NCBI GenBank assembly: GCA_963678135.1
Contig: OY782667.1
Location: 434,001-498,000, forward strand
Origin: JAHJKV01 sp963678135
GTDB lineage: Bacteria; Desulfobacterota; Desulfovibrionia; Desulfovibrionales; Desulfovibrionaceae
Length of the DNA: 64,000 nucleotides
Direction: 5' to 3'
Shown one piece after another: positions 9,119-17,075 of the stretch. The notes below the pieces were generated by a model. It saw only the letters and a program-made list of their open reading frames with translations, ran no database searches and was not told the DNA's origin. Within the stretch, counting starts at the first letter, position 1. Each line of letters begins with the position of its first letter. The translations under genes and the position numbers were made by a program.

Positions 9119-9580
9119 TCATGCTCTTGGCTTTTGAACTCTAGCAGTGGCTTCACTAATATCTATACGCAGGATACACGTTTTATTGCTAAATATTTTT
9201 TCATTTATCGGCTGCGGGGAACCTGCCCATTTTGTTATAAGAGCCTCTAAACCAGCGCGTTTTTCTGCTGCATCTGTTACTATTGAAGCCACACCTGTGC
9301 CAATCACAGAACGAAAGGCATAACCCCACTTACAGGCCAACTCCGCGCTTTGTAACTCAACATCGCTTTGCAGGCTAAAACAAACATGTGGATTTTGAGC
9401 AAGAATATCCAGTTTTTTTCCACTTGTCCCTGAGTGCAAATAAAGACTGTGCTCTACGCGCACAAAATTAAGAGGCAAACAATATGGCCGATCAGAATCA
9501 GACATAGCCAAAGTCAGCACTGTTGCTGTATCTAAAATTGAAGCTATCAGTGAAAAATCTGTGGAATATTCTCTAGGCAT
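9119..9580 (-). CDS. Pyridoxamine 5'-phosphate oxidase-like flavin-binding protein (NimA-like)
   Basis: A 153-residue protein of the FMN-binding split-barrel family related to 5-nitroimidazole reductase NimA and to general FMN/heme-binding proteins. Family features are YCLPLNFVRVEHSLYLHSGTSGKKLDILAQNPHVCFSLQ and, later, the WGYAFRSVIGTGVASIV strand pair. A TTG at 9607 would give nine more residues, but the ATG at 9580 has AGGA at a suitable distance and matches the family start. It is the last gene of the minus-strand run after mnmE, separated from the next gene by about 35 bases. The substrate is unknown; a redox or antimicrobial-resistance role would be guesswork. Confidence 0.8.
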   Translation of the reverse strand: MPREYSTDFSLIASILDTATVLTLAMSDSDRPYCLPLNFVRVEHSLYLHSGTSGKKLDILAQNPHVCFSLQSDVELQSAELACKWGYAFRSVIGTGVASIVTDAAEKRAGLEALITKWAGSPQPINEKIFSNKTCILRIDISEATARVQKPRA

Positions 9581-9614
9581 TGTATGTCCTGTGCTCAACG
9601 TGAGCAAATTACTT

Positions 9615-9866
9615 TTAATACTCTATGATATTCAACTCTTTTTTGGAAGAACCTGCTTTGCGCCTTGTAAATCGTGCTATATCCATGCCTATATGATTTT
9701 CATATTGCAATTCCCAATGTGCATCCGTGCCAAAACTGGAAATTATTTCCAGTCGAATACCTTGTTTAATGTGAAACATTACGACCTGCTCACCGGAGCG
9801 TTGCAGTATACTATTCATAGCAGGAACAAGACCACAGGAGATATGCTTGAGATCATGCGTTTCCAT
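9615..9866 (-). CDS. Small protein of unknown function
   Basis: An 83-residue open frame that I do not recognise. It begins at an ATG with AAGGAAAAATA just before it, nine bases after the mnmE stop, and ends about 35 bases before the flavin protein start, so it is probably translated from the same mRNA. The sequence is mixed polar, without signal peptide or membrane segment, and has a basic patch (RFTRRKAGSSKK) near the C-terminus. Position and ribosome site argue that it is real. Confidence 0.6.
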   Translation of the reverse strand: METHDLKHISCGLVPAMNSILQRSGEQVVMFHIKQGIRLEIISSFGTDAHWELQYENHIGMDIARFTRRKAGSSKKELNIIEY

Positions 9867-9875
9867 TATTTTTCC

Positions 9876-11261
9876 TTATTTACCAATGCAAAAATCCTCA
9901 AAAATTTGCCGTAAAATTTCTTCCGGAGTCATTTCCCCTGTCAGTGACGCAAGCAAAGAACAGGCAGATTCCAAACTCACTCCGAGTACATCAGGGGGGA
10001 GACCTTTTTGAAGGTCTTGCCGTAGCCCCAGCAATTCTTTTTTGGCCTGCGTTAAAATTTTGGCCTGTCTTAAATTAGGCGCGGCTTCATCTGGATCAGG
10101 TTCTCCTTGTCCGCTCAGAAGGTGCTTGCGAATTGTAGCGCCTAAATCTTCCAAGCCTTGTCCAGTACTTGCTGAAACCTGCAAGGTATCAAAACCATGC
10201 GCTTCAAAAATATCTACCGGACACGGAATAGCGCATGGTTTATCTCTTTTATTGATGACAATAAAAAGATTTTTAAGACCCATGCTTTGTATCGTTTCCA
10301 GCTCCTTATCTTCAACAGCGCGCGAACCATCGATGACAAAAAGAACCATATCAGCCTGCACGGCCAATGCACGGCTCATTTCCATGCCGGCATATTCTAC
10401 TGAGTCTTGGGTTGCTCTGAGTCCGGCAGTATCCACAAGGCGTAGCAAAAGGCCGTCTAAATTAATATTTTCTTCTAAGTAATCACGGGTGGTACCCGGA
10501 ATATTGCTCACAATAGCTCGTTCTTTCCCTAAAAAAGCATTCAGCAAACTTGATTTACCTGAATTAACTGGTCCACAAAGAACAACCATACTGCCTTCAC
10601 GCCAAGCGCGAGCTCGCTGGACACTCTGTAAAAGCGCATCAAGCTGGGCAAGAGCATGATCTAATTTTTGCAAAAAAATATCAGGAGGGAGACATTCCAA
10701 TTCATCTTCCGGAAAATCAACGGCCACAGTCAAATCACGGCGTAATTCTTCAAGAGGACGTCTCAGTTCAGTAATACGCTGGCCTAAAATTCCTGATAAT
10801 TTTGCCTGTGCAAGATGCAAGGCAGCCTTTGTTGGGGCATGGATAAGTTCAGCCACGGCCTCAGCTTGTGTAAGGTCTAAACGCCCATTAAGAAAAGCTC
10901 GTAACGTAAACTCGCCTCGCTCAGCCATTCGCGCTCCATGCTGTAATACAGCTTCAAGCACAGCTTGAGGTGCAGCATACCCCCCATGTATATGAAATTC
11001 CGCAGTATCCTCACCTGTGTAGGAATGCGGTTTGGGCATGTAGACACATAAACCTTGATCTAAAAAAATGCCATCAGGATCGGAAAAGTTGCCAAAATGT
11101 AAGGTATGAGGGCAAAAGCCTTGAAACTTCAAACTTGTAGACGAGAACAAAGCTGTGGCTATAGCTTTGGCTTGCACACCGCTCACACGCACAATTGCTA
11201 CACCGCCTTCACCAGGAGGTGTACAAATAGCTGCTATGGTATCGTTTTGTCGCAGGCTCAT
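9876..11261 (-). CDS. mnmE: tRNA modification GTPase MnmE (TrmE)
   Basis: A 461-residue MnmE that, with MnmG, installs the carboxymethylaminomethyl or related group on wobble uridine 34. N-terminal THF-binding domain is followed by a helical domain and an inserted G domain with G1 GPVNSGKSS, G2 TTRDYLEE, G3 DTAGLR and G4 NKRD. The protein ends with the diagnostic FCIGK whose cysteine is required for activity. The ATG at 11261 gives the family-like start MSLRQNDTIAA; a TTG five codons upstream (11276) is also open. The gene follows jag by 42 bases, in the classic rpmH-rnpA-yidD-yidC-jag-mnmE order. Confidence 0.97.
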   Translation of the reverse strand: MSLRQNDTIAAICTPPGEGGVAIVRVSGVQAKAIATALFSSTSLKFQGFCPHTLHFGNFSDPDGIFLDQGLCVYMPKPHSYTGEDTAEFHIHGGYAAPQAVLEAVLQHGARMAERGEFTLRAFLNGRLDLTQAEAVAELIHAPTKAALHLAQAKLSGILGQRITELRRPLEELRRDLTVAVDFPEDELECLPPDIFLQKLDHALAQLDALLQSVQRARAWREGSMVVLCGPVNSGKSSLLNAFLGKERAIVSNIPGTTRDYLEENINLDGLLLRLVDTAGLRATQDSVEYAGMEMSRALAVQADMVLFVIDGSRAVEDKELETIQSMGLKNLFIVINKRDKPCAIPCPVDIFEAHGFDTLQVSASTGQGLEDLGATIRKHLLSGQGEPDPDEAAPNLRQAKILTQAKKELLGLRQDLQKGLPPDVLGVSLESACSLLASLTGEMTPEEILRQIFEDFCIGK

Positions 11262-11303
11262 GTCCTTTGCCAACAACCTTACAGCAGCGCAGTAAATACG
11301 CTA

Positions 11304-12293
11304 CTAACGGTTGCCGTTTACATCGCCAAATTCATCAGTATTGCCATTGTGAGGCTTGCGATTATTTCTTTTGGGCATAATCAAAACTCGCTTCATAGCA
11401 CCATCCCCCTTGGAACGTGTTGCAACACGAGTATCCTCTTGCAAAGTAAGATGCACAATCCTTCGATGATATGAACTGAGCGGTTTAGTAGACTGGGTTC
11501 TGCCGGTTTTACGCGATTTCTCAGCAAGATATTTTGCAATTTGCTTCAGTTTTTGATCCTGCCGTTCTCGATAGTCACCTGTGTCTATTTGCACACGCAC
11601 CGAAGCATTCATACGGCGACTCACAATACGGTTCACGAGATACTGTAGGGCAGCCAAGGTTTGACCATCCCTACCAATGATCAAGCCAGAATGTTCTGGT
11701 TCATGTATAAGAATATTGACCCTGCTTGAACCAATTTTTACTTCAAGTTTTGGAGCCATAACCAGTTGTTCAATCAAGGTAATGACAACCTCTCGAACAG
11801 TTTGTTCTAGTTCTTCTGCATCAAGTTCGGACAAAGAAGATTCTTGTTTTTCATCTCTTACAAATTGTTGTTCTTCTTCAATTTTTTCATGTGCTTGAGT
11901 GCTTTGTGCCTGTTTGGTATAAGAACTCTTTTTTGCTGTGGCAGAACTTGTGCGTTTTGGCTTTGGCTTACGCGAAACTTCCAATTTTGTGTTATCTTGC
12001 GCTTGTGACTGCACAGCCGTATCCGGCTTCAAATTTTCTTCTGTAATTTCTTTTTTCCCAGTGCTTTGCTTTTCAGTGCCTTGTTTTTCAGTGGCTTGTT
12101 TTTCAGTGGCTTGGGCATTTCGTGGTCTTGCTTTAATTGTCGCCTTTTTGGCTCCAACCAATCCAAAAATACCAGTAGAACCACCGGACACAATTTCCAC
12201 TTCCAATTTATCGCGTTTGATTCCAAAATGATCACAAGCTTCTTGAATTGCTTCGTCAAGGCTTTTACCCTGAAATTCTTTGTATGTTTTCAT
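11304..12293 (-). CDS. jag: RNA-binding protein Jag/KhpB (Jag_N-KH-R3H)
   Basis: A 329-residue protein with the Jag N-terminal domain (MKTYKEFQGKSLDEAIQEAC, residues 1-50), a low-complexity linker, a KH domain with the nucleic-acid loop IIGRDGQTLAALQYLVN (about 205-225), and an R3H-type C-terminal region containing LSSYHRRIVH. It should bind RNA; in Gram-positives the KhpA/KhpB pair affects cell elongation. The linker carries near-perfect tandem 5-residue units, ATEKQ repeated as ATEKQ, ATEKQ, GTEKQ, STGKK, encoded by 15-bp DNA repeats (around 12060-12110), so it may vary in copy number. The ATG at 12293 has GAGGAT upstream; a TTG at 12308 is less likely. Confidence 0.93.
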   Translation of the reverse strand: MKTYKEFQGKSLDEAIQEACDHFGIKRDKLEVEIVSGGSTGIFGLVGAKKATIKARPRNAQATEKQATEKQGTEKQSTGKKEITEENLKPDTAVQSQAQDNTKLEVSRKPKPKRTSSATAKKSSYTKQAQSTQAHEKIEEEQQFVRDEKQESSLSELDAEELEQTVREVVITLIEQLVMAPKLEVKIGSSRVNILIHEPEHSGLIIGRDGQTLAALQYLVNRIVSRRMNASVRVQIDTGDYRERQDQKLKQIAKYLAEKSRKTGRTQSTKPLSSYHRRIVHLTLQEDTRVATRSKGDGAMKRVLIMPKRNNRKPHNGNTDEFGDVNGNR

Positions 12294-12320
12294 AGTATAT
12301 ATCCTCAAAATTAAGCTAAG

Positions 12321-13931
12321 TTATGCGTCAGACGTTTTCTTTTGAGCAGAACGCATGATAAACCATTGTTGGGCAATAGAAAGAACATTATTCACCAACC
12401 AGTAAATCACCAGTCCGGCTGGGAATTGAAGGAACAGAAAAGTGAAAACCACAGGCATAATCAGCATCATCTTACGTTGCGTAGGATCGCCAGTTGAAGG
12501 TGACATAAGTTGCTGCGCTAGCATGGTAGCACCCATGACCAAGGGTGTAATATAAAAGGGATCTTTGGAGGAAAGGTCAGCCAGCCAAAGGGTATCTGTA
12601 AAAGGTAAAAAGTCGATAAATCCAGCATGGCGCAATTCTACTGCCCCAAGCAAAGCACGATATAATCCAAAAAATACCGGTATCTGAACTACCATTGGGA
12701 TACAGCCCCCGGCAGGGTTTACCTTGTATGTTTTGTACAGCTGCATGATTTCTTGGTTCATGGCTTGCTTATCGTTACCATACTTATCACGAATTTTTTG
12801 AATCATGGGCTGGAGCTTTTTCATTTGCTCCATGGATTTATAGCTTTTTTGAGAAAGTGGCCAAAAAATAATCTTAATAATAATGGTCAAAATAATAATT
12901 GAAATGCCCCAATTATGTACAGTATTATTCACTTTAACCAAAAACCAAAGCAAGGGTTCAGCCACAAAGCCAAACCAACCAAAATCAACCGCTTTACCCA
13001 AAGTCGCAGATGCTTGGGTAAGCTTGTTACGCTCTTTTGGCCCTACAAAATAGACATTATGAAACTGCTTTGTTTCCCCGGGGTGGATGGAACCACCATC
13101 AAGTTCTAAAGCATAAAAAAACGTGGAATTATCTCGCACACCGCCAGTCAATTTATTTTTAAGCGTACTTGGTTCTGCTGCAAAAATAAAATAATTGTTA
13201 TCCACCGCACCCCAGTTGACACCATGTTGCACAGGTAAGCCCTCGGCAATTAAATCATCTGTATCAGCCTCTGTGTTAATACCAGATGCATCAAGCCAAG
13301 CAATTTGGGTTTTGTTGTACATATTTGATGCGCTGCTCAACACGTTTGTAAAAACATTAAGCCCTAGACGCAGCTCGTCATTTTGTACATCTTCGCTTGT
13401 AAGCCGAATATCTTCCTCAATAGTATAATTATCAGCATCAAAAGTCAGAGTACGCTGTATACGGTAGCCTTCAGCACTGCCGGAAAAGGTCAGACTTTTT
13501 TTGCCCGCGTCCAGTTGAATATCCGTGGCTTTTGCATCCCATGCAAAGGTCTTAAAAGTATCAATTTTGCCTATGGATATATCCAAAGTAGGAGAGGAAA
13601 CCATATCCACTTGCGTAGGCACTACCTGCCCCTCTTCCGGGGCAACAGTCATATTATATTGTTTCAAACGAAAATGTTCGAGCACTCCGCCTTGCGTATT
13701 GAGCTGTGCAGTATAAAGCGGAGTGTTGACAAGAACTTTTTTCCCTTCCGCAGCAATGATTTCAGGTACACTTGCAGCGGGTTTCGTGCTGGCTGCTTGC
13801 ATTGTATTTGCCTGTTTCGCCTGCTGCTGTGCATGCACCGGAACTCGCGGTTGGGGGGGAAACAGTATTTGCCATGCAAAAAACACAGCAAAAGACAAGG
13901 CAAGAGCCAAAATTAAACGTTTGGTTTCCAT
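12321..13931 (-). CDS. yidC: Membrane protein insertase YidC
   Basis: A 536-residue YidC of the Gram-negative type. An N-terminal membrane anchor (residues about 6-22) is followed by a large periplasmic beta domain up to about residue 320, then the conserved five-helix core beginning near WFGFVAEPLLWFLVKVNNTVHNWG. The KMMLIMPVVFTFLFLQFPAGLVIYWLVNN segment near the C-terminus is typical. It inserts proteins into the inner membrane with or without SecYEG. It lies between yidD and jag; the first 19 bases overlap yidD, which implies translational coupling. Confidence 0.98.
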   Translation of the reverse strand: METKRLILALALSFAVFFAWQILFPPQPRVPVHAQQQAKQANTMQAASTKPAASVPEIIAAEGKKVLVNTPLYTAQLNTQGGVLEHFRLKQYNMTVAPEEGQVVPTQVDMVSSPTLDISIGKIDTFKTFAWDAKATDIQLDAGKKSLTFSGSAEGYRIQRTLTFDADNYTIEEDIRLTSEDVQNDELRLGLNVFTNVLSSASNMYNKTQIAWLDASGINTEADTDDLIAEGLPVQHGVNWGAVDNNYFIFAAEPSTLKNKLTGGVRDNSTFFYALELDGGSIHPGETKQFHNVYFVGPKERNKLTQASATLGKAVDFGWFGFVAEPLLWFLVKVNNTVHNWGISIIILTIIIKIIFWPLSQKSYKSMEQMKKLQPMIQKIRDKYGNDKQAMNQEIMQLYKTYKVNPAGGCIPMVVQIPVFFGLYRALLGAVELRHAGFIDFLPFTDTLWLADLSSKDPFYITPLVMGATMLAQQLMSPSTGDPTQRKMMLIMPVVFTFLFLQFPAGLVIYWLVNNVLSIAQQWFIMRSAQKKTSDA

Positions 13932-14179
13932 GGATTATTACTCGCTTTTGGCTTGCCACCAAACAAGGTGGTGGGGACGGGATCATACCCGCCTTGGGTC
14001 AAAGGATGGCAACGCAAAATTCGCCACAACGCGAGCAATCCCCCAAAAAAAGCACCATGCTGACGCACGGCATCCAAGGCATACTGTGAACAAGTCGGTA
14101 CAAATCGACAGCAACCCGGCATGAGGGGTGAGAGACATTTACGATAAAAAACGATGAGCACCAAAAAAATGGAGCGCAT
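13913..14179 (-). CDS. yidD: Membrane protein insertion efficiency factor YidD
   Basis: An 88-residue YidD with the family pattern YRKCLSPLMPGCCRFVPTCSQYALDAV and GGLLALWRILRCHPLTQGGYDPVP. The short N-terminal hydrophobic stretch probably anchors it at the inner membrane where it assists YidC. ATG at 14179 has GAGAGGAC upstream; the stop overlaps the yidC start by 19 bases. Confidence 0.96.
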   Translation of the reverse strand: MRSIFLVLIVFYRKCLSPLMPGCCRFVPTCSQYALDAVRQHGAFFGGLLALWRILRCHPLTQGGYDPVPTTLFGGKPKASNNPWKPNV

Positions 14180-14189
14180 ATCGTCCTCT

Positions 14190-14546
14190 CTATGCTGCGG
14201 AGCTGGAAAAATCTTTTTGCATTTTTTGCAGCACCGGCAGAAGCTCTTTTGTGGCGAGGGTCAAATCAAGCTGTGCGGGGTCTAAATTGCGTTTTGGTAC
14301 GACAACAACATCGCAGGCCCCGGTAAATACATCATTATATAGCCTGAAAAACTCGCGAACCACTCTTTTTATACGATTACGCGCTACTGCATTTCCGGAT
14401 TTCCGGCTAACGGTTAGGCCAAGTCGCAGTCCTTTGCTTGTGTAAGACAAATCATCAGGACGAAGTAAAACAAACAAGACAAACCGTTGACTAAAATACT
14501 TTGTGCCTTGTTCGTAGCAGGCCTTAAATTCTGCGGTTTTTAGCAG
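14190..14546 (-). CDS. rnpA: Ribonuclease P protein component, CTG start
   Basis: RnpA binds the RNase P RNA and helps trim tRNA 5' ends. The frame is open from just after the rpmH stop (14568-14570) to 14190. No ATG, GTG or TTG lies in frame until a TTG at 14477, which would remove the conserved N-terminus LLKTAEFKACYEQGTKYFSQRF that forms part of the RNA-binding cleft. A CTG at 14546 has GAGGGAG seven bases upstream and gives 118 residues, the normal length, so I take it as the start. The RNR-like motif RNRIKRVVREFFR is intact. rpmH lies 21 bases upstream, so the rpmH-rnpA couple is standard. Confidence 0.9.
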   Translation of the reverse strand: MLKTAEFKACYEQGTKYFSQRFVLFVLLRPDDLSYTSKGLRLGLTVSRKSGNAVARNRIKRVVREFFRLYNDVFTGACDVVVVPKRNLDPAQLDLTLATKELLPVLQKMQKDFSSSAA

Positions 14547-14567
14547 AAACGCGCTCCCTCGACAAAA

Positions 14568-14702
14568 TTATACGCTGAGACGCTTACGGCCTTTGGCACG
14601 GCGACGTTTAAGCACTGCACGGCCACTTTTAGTGCGAGAACGCACAAGAAAACCGTGAGTTCTTTTCCTCTTCAAATTACGAGGCTGATAGGTTCTTTTC
14701 AT
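14568..14702 (-). CDS. rpmH: 50S ribosomal protein L34
   Basis: A 44-residue L34, starting MKRTYQPRNLKRKRTHGF and ending KRRRAKGRKRLSV. The ATG at 14702 has AGGAG about ten bases upstream. First gene of the rpmH-rnpA-yidD-yidC-jag-mnmE run. In many bacteria dnaA and oriC lie just upstream, but no dnaA or DnaA-box cluster is seen here. Confidence 0.98.
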   Translation of the reverse strand: MKRTYQPRNLKRKRTHGFLVRSRTKSGRAVLKRRRAKGRKRLSV

Positions 14703-14763
14703 AATTATATTCTCCTAGAAGCAATATTTCTAGTCTAGTCGTTTAATGCTTGTAAAACATGAT

Positions 14764-14792
14764 TTCATAGTCATGACCTGAAGTGCTGTCAA
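14764..14792 (-). promoter_or_regulatory. Candidate promoter for rpmH operon
   Basis: On the minus strand TTGACA (14787-14792) is followed after 17 bases by TATGAA (14764-14769), about 60 bases before the rpmH start. Perfect -35 box and correct spacing, weaker -10. Confidence 0.6.
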
Positions 14793-14937
14793 GAAAAAAC
14801 AAAAATTTTTCTTCTGCGTATCCTCTCTTTTTTAAGCTCAATTCAAGCTTTTTGCAAAAGCATATTGTAAACATCCATTGTTATGTTTTTCACTGTTTCT
14901 GAATTGAGCAGAAAAAATTTAGGGTAAACAGCTTCTT

Positions 14938-14969
14938 GTCATCCTGCGCGTAAGTCGCAGGATCCAGTG
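14938..14969. repeat. Dispersed palindromic repeat, copy B
   Basis: The 388-base gap between rpmH and the pentapeptide-type gene (14703-15090) holds the rpmH promoter and, at 14938-14968, the same palindrome as copy A (GTCATCCTGCGCGTAAGTCG then CAGGATCCAG). The flank on its right is pyrimidine-rich like the other copies. The right-hand partner palindrome is absent here. Confidence 0.75.
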
Positions 14970-15090
14970 CCTTTTTCCTTTTTCTCTGTTTTCTGGCTTC
15001 GGCAGGCTCAGCCAGCTTTGACCCTTGAGGCATTGTGATATAACTGTCCTTAGAGCATAGTTGGTATTGTGTAGCATATAAGGGGTAGTC

Positions 15091-17070
15091 ATGGGAGAAG
15101 AGCAAGGGACAATGGAGAACGAGCAAGGGAAAGTATGTTGTAAGTGTAAGGAATATCGCTGGGCTGACAGAAATAAACAAGAGGTAGTGTATATAGATGA
15201 ACAAGGCGAACATGGCGAGAAAGGTGCTGGCTATTGCCTGTTCCATGCTCCAGCAGGGTGTAAATTCAAAAAACTTGGCACAACAGAGGAGGTCTCTAGG
15301 GAAGAATTTAATGAGCTAGTCTTAGCTCGGATTGAGGCAGTTAAGAAAAGGGTTAAAGAAGAAAATCTTAAGCCAGACGAGAAAAAAGCCAAGTGCAATT
15401 TATCTGGCACAATTTTCCCTTGGGATATTGCATTTCCCAGAGGCTACAAATTCCCTGCTATTGATTTCTCTTTCAGCACCTTTCAGGGGGACGCACGGTT
15501 TGATAGCAGCACGTTTCAGGGGGACGCACGGTTTTGGCAAAGCACGTTTCAGGGGCACGCAGGGTTTTTGGGCAGCACGTTTCAGGGGCACGCAGGGTTT
15601 TTGGGCAGCACGTTTCAGGGGGACGCACGGTTTGATAGCAGCACGTTTAAGGGGAATGCACGGTTTTGGCAAAGCACGTTTCAGGGGCACGCAGGGTTTT
15701 TGGGCAGCACGTTTCAGGGGGACGCAGGGTTTTTGGGCAGCACGTTTCAGGGGGACGCACGGTTTATAGACAGCACGTTTCAGGGGGACGCAGTGTTTAA
15801 TAACAGCACGTTTAAGGGGGACGCACGGTTTGATAGCAGCACGTTTCAGAGAAACGCAGGGTTTGATTACAGCACGTTTCAGAAGGACGCATGGTTTAGA
15901 CAAAGCACGGTTCAGGGGGACGCACGGTTTTGGCAAAGCACGTTTCAGGGGGACGCAGGGTTTGATAGCAGCACATTTAAGGGGGAAGCAAAGTTTTGGG
16001 AAAGCACATTTCAGGGGGACGCAAGGTTTAATGACAGCACGTTTCAGGGGGACGCACAGTTTTGGGAAAGCACATTTCAGGGGGACGCAAGGTTTAATGA
16101 CAGCACGTTTCAGGGGGACGCACAGTTTTGGAAAAGCACGTTTCAAAGGGATGCAAAGTTTTGGGAAAGCACGTTTCAGGGGGACGCAGACTTTTCTGGC
16201 AGCACGTTTCAGGGGGACGCAAGGTTTAATGACAGCACGTTTGAGAAAAAGGCTTATTTCTCTAATATTCAAAAATTCAACAACAAAAGTTTTGTGTTCG
16301 CTGATAACACCATTTCAGGAGATATAACTTTTGAAAATTGTGATCCTGCTTGTTTGAATATTATGGGACATAGTGACTGCTCTAAATTTTATTTCAAAAA
16401 AGGTACTCGCCTAGAGAAAACCTGCGAGTTTTATCAAGAGATGAAAGCTAGGTATAAAAACGCTGGCAACGAATACGAAGTATCCCAGTGGCATATTTCT
16501 GAAAAAAACACTCTTCTGAAAATATTGTGGCAAGATTTTCTTGGCATAAACAATACTTATAGAACAGGAAAATTTGGTTGGGACTTGTTCTTAGAGAGAT
16601 GCAGGAATATAGCAAAACGAGTTTTTAGCATCTCTTGGCTTTTGAATAAGCTGTTGCTTTTTTTGCGTATCGTCCTTCTCTTCTTCTACAAAATTTTCAG
16701 CGGTTTTGGAGAAAATCCGCTCGCTGCTCTTTTTTGGCTGTTAGTCTTTATTGCCATTCCCACTGTCATCACTAATTTGCCAAAGGAAACACACGAGCAA
16801 TACATTCCTTATAATCTTTTTTGCGGTGAGACACGGGACTATATCCCCTTGATGAATCAATTTTTGTCCAAGAAACAAGCCGTAAATATCAATGTTTTCA
16901 ACCCCGTTTGCGCTGCGGATTTGCATGAAGTGATAAATAAGGCTTTTGCTAAAAATTCCAATACAAGCAGTTCCGTACTTCAATCCTTTGGCAGAACAGC
17001 GTGGCAATTACTTATTTATATCCAAGCAGCCCTGCTTGCTTTTGCCGTGCGTAATAACTTCCGCAGGTAA
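15091..17070 (+). CDS. Membrane protein with 24 tandem 11-residue (pentapeptide-like) repeats
   Basis: A 659-residue protein in three parts. The N-terminus (1-128) has CCKCKEYRWAD and a second Cys/His patch. Residues 129-392 are 24 contiguous copies of an 11-residue unit, consensus STFQGDARFxx, with Phe spaced alternately 6 and 5; this fits the right-handed beta-helix 'pentapeptide repeat' variants of Pfam Pentapeptide_3. The C-terminal part has hydrophobic segments at about 515-565 and 630-652, so the helix is probably tethered to the inner membrane. ATG at 15091 has AAGGGG before it. Each repeat is 33 bp with near-identical DNA, so copy number may vary. Function is unknown; a gyrase-mimic role as in Qnr is not supported, since the loop features are absent. 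The UPF0280 gene starts 5 bases after its stop. Confidence 0.85.
   Translation: MGEEQGTMENEQGKVCCKCKEYRWADRNKQEVVYIDEQGEHGEKGAGYCLFHAPAGCKFKKLGTTEEVSREEFNELVLARIEAVKKRVKEENLKPDEKKAKCNLSGTIFPWDIAFPRGYKFPAIDFSFSTFQGDARFDSSTFQGDARFWQSTFQGHAGFLGSTFQGHAGFLGSTFQGDARFDSSTFKGNARFWQSTFQGHAGFLGSTFQGDAGFLGSTFQGDARFIDSTFQGDAVFNNSTFKGDARFDSSTFQRNAGFDYSTFQKDAWFRQSTVQGDARFWQSTFQGDAGFDSSTFKGEAKFWESTFQGDARFNDSTFQGDAQFWESTFQGDARFNDSTFQGDAQFWKSTFQRDAKFWESTFQGDADFSGSTFQGDARFNDSTFEKKAYFSNIQKFNNKSFVFADNTISGDITFENCDPACLNIMGHSDCSKFYFKKGTRLEKTCEFYQEMKARYKNAGNEYEVSQWHISEKNTLLKILWQDFLGINNTYRTGKFGWDLFLERCRNIAKRVFSISWLLNKLLLFLRIVLLFFYKIFSGFGENPLAALFWLLVFIAIPTVITNLPKETHEQYIPYNLFCGETRDYIPLMNQFLSKKQAVNINVFNPVCAADLHEVINKAFAKNSNTSSSVLQSFGRTAWQLLIYIQAALLAFAVRNNFRR
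15475..16266 (+). repeat. Coding tandem repeat, 24 x 33 bp
   Basis: Twenty-four head-to-tail 33-bp units, consensus AGCACGTTTCAGGGGGACGC then ACGGTTTxxxxxx, lie inside the repeat-protein gene. Several units are identical over their full length, which points to recent expansion or gene conversion. Because the unit lacks stops, two other frames on the + strand and one on the - strand stay open over most of the array. Confidence 0.95.
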
Positions 17071-17075
17071 AATTT

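Noticed and set aside
14703..14900. Replication origin next to rpmH
   Set aside because: No dnaA gene and no cluster of DnaA boxes in the visible sequence.
15475..16266. CRISPR-like array
   Set aside because: The 33-bp units are contiguous with no unique spacers and lie in a coding frame.
15400..16272. 290-codon open frame on the minus strand and long frames on the plus strand within the repeat region
   Set aside because: They exist only because the 33-bp unit lacks stops; no ribosome site or family match, and the plus-strand frame at 15091-17070 is the coherent one.
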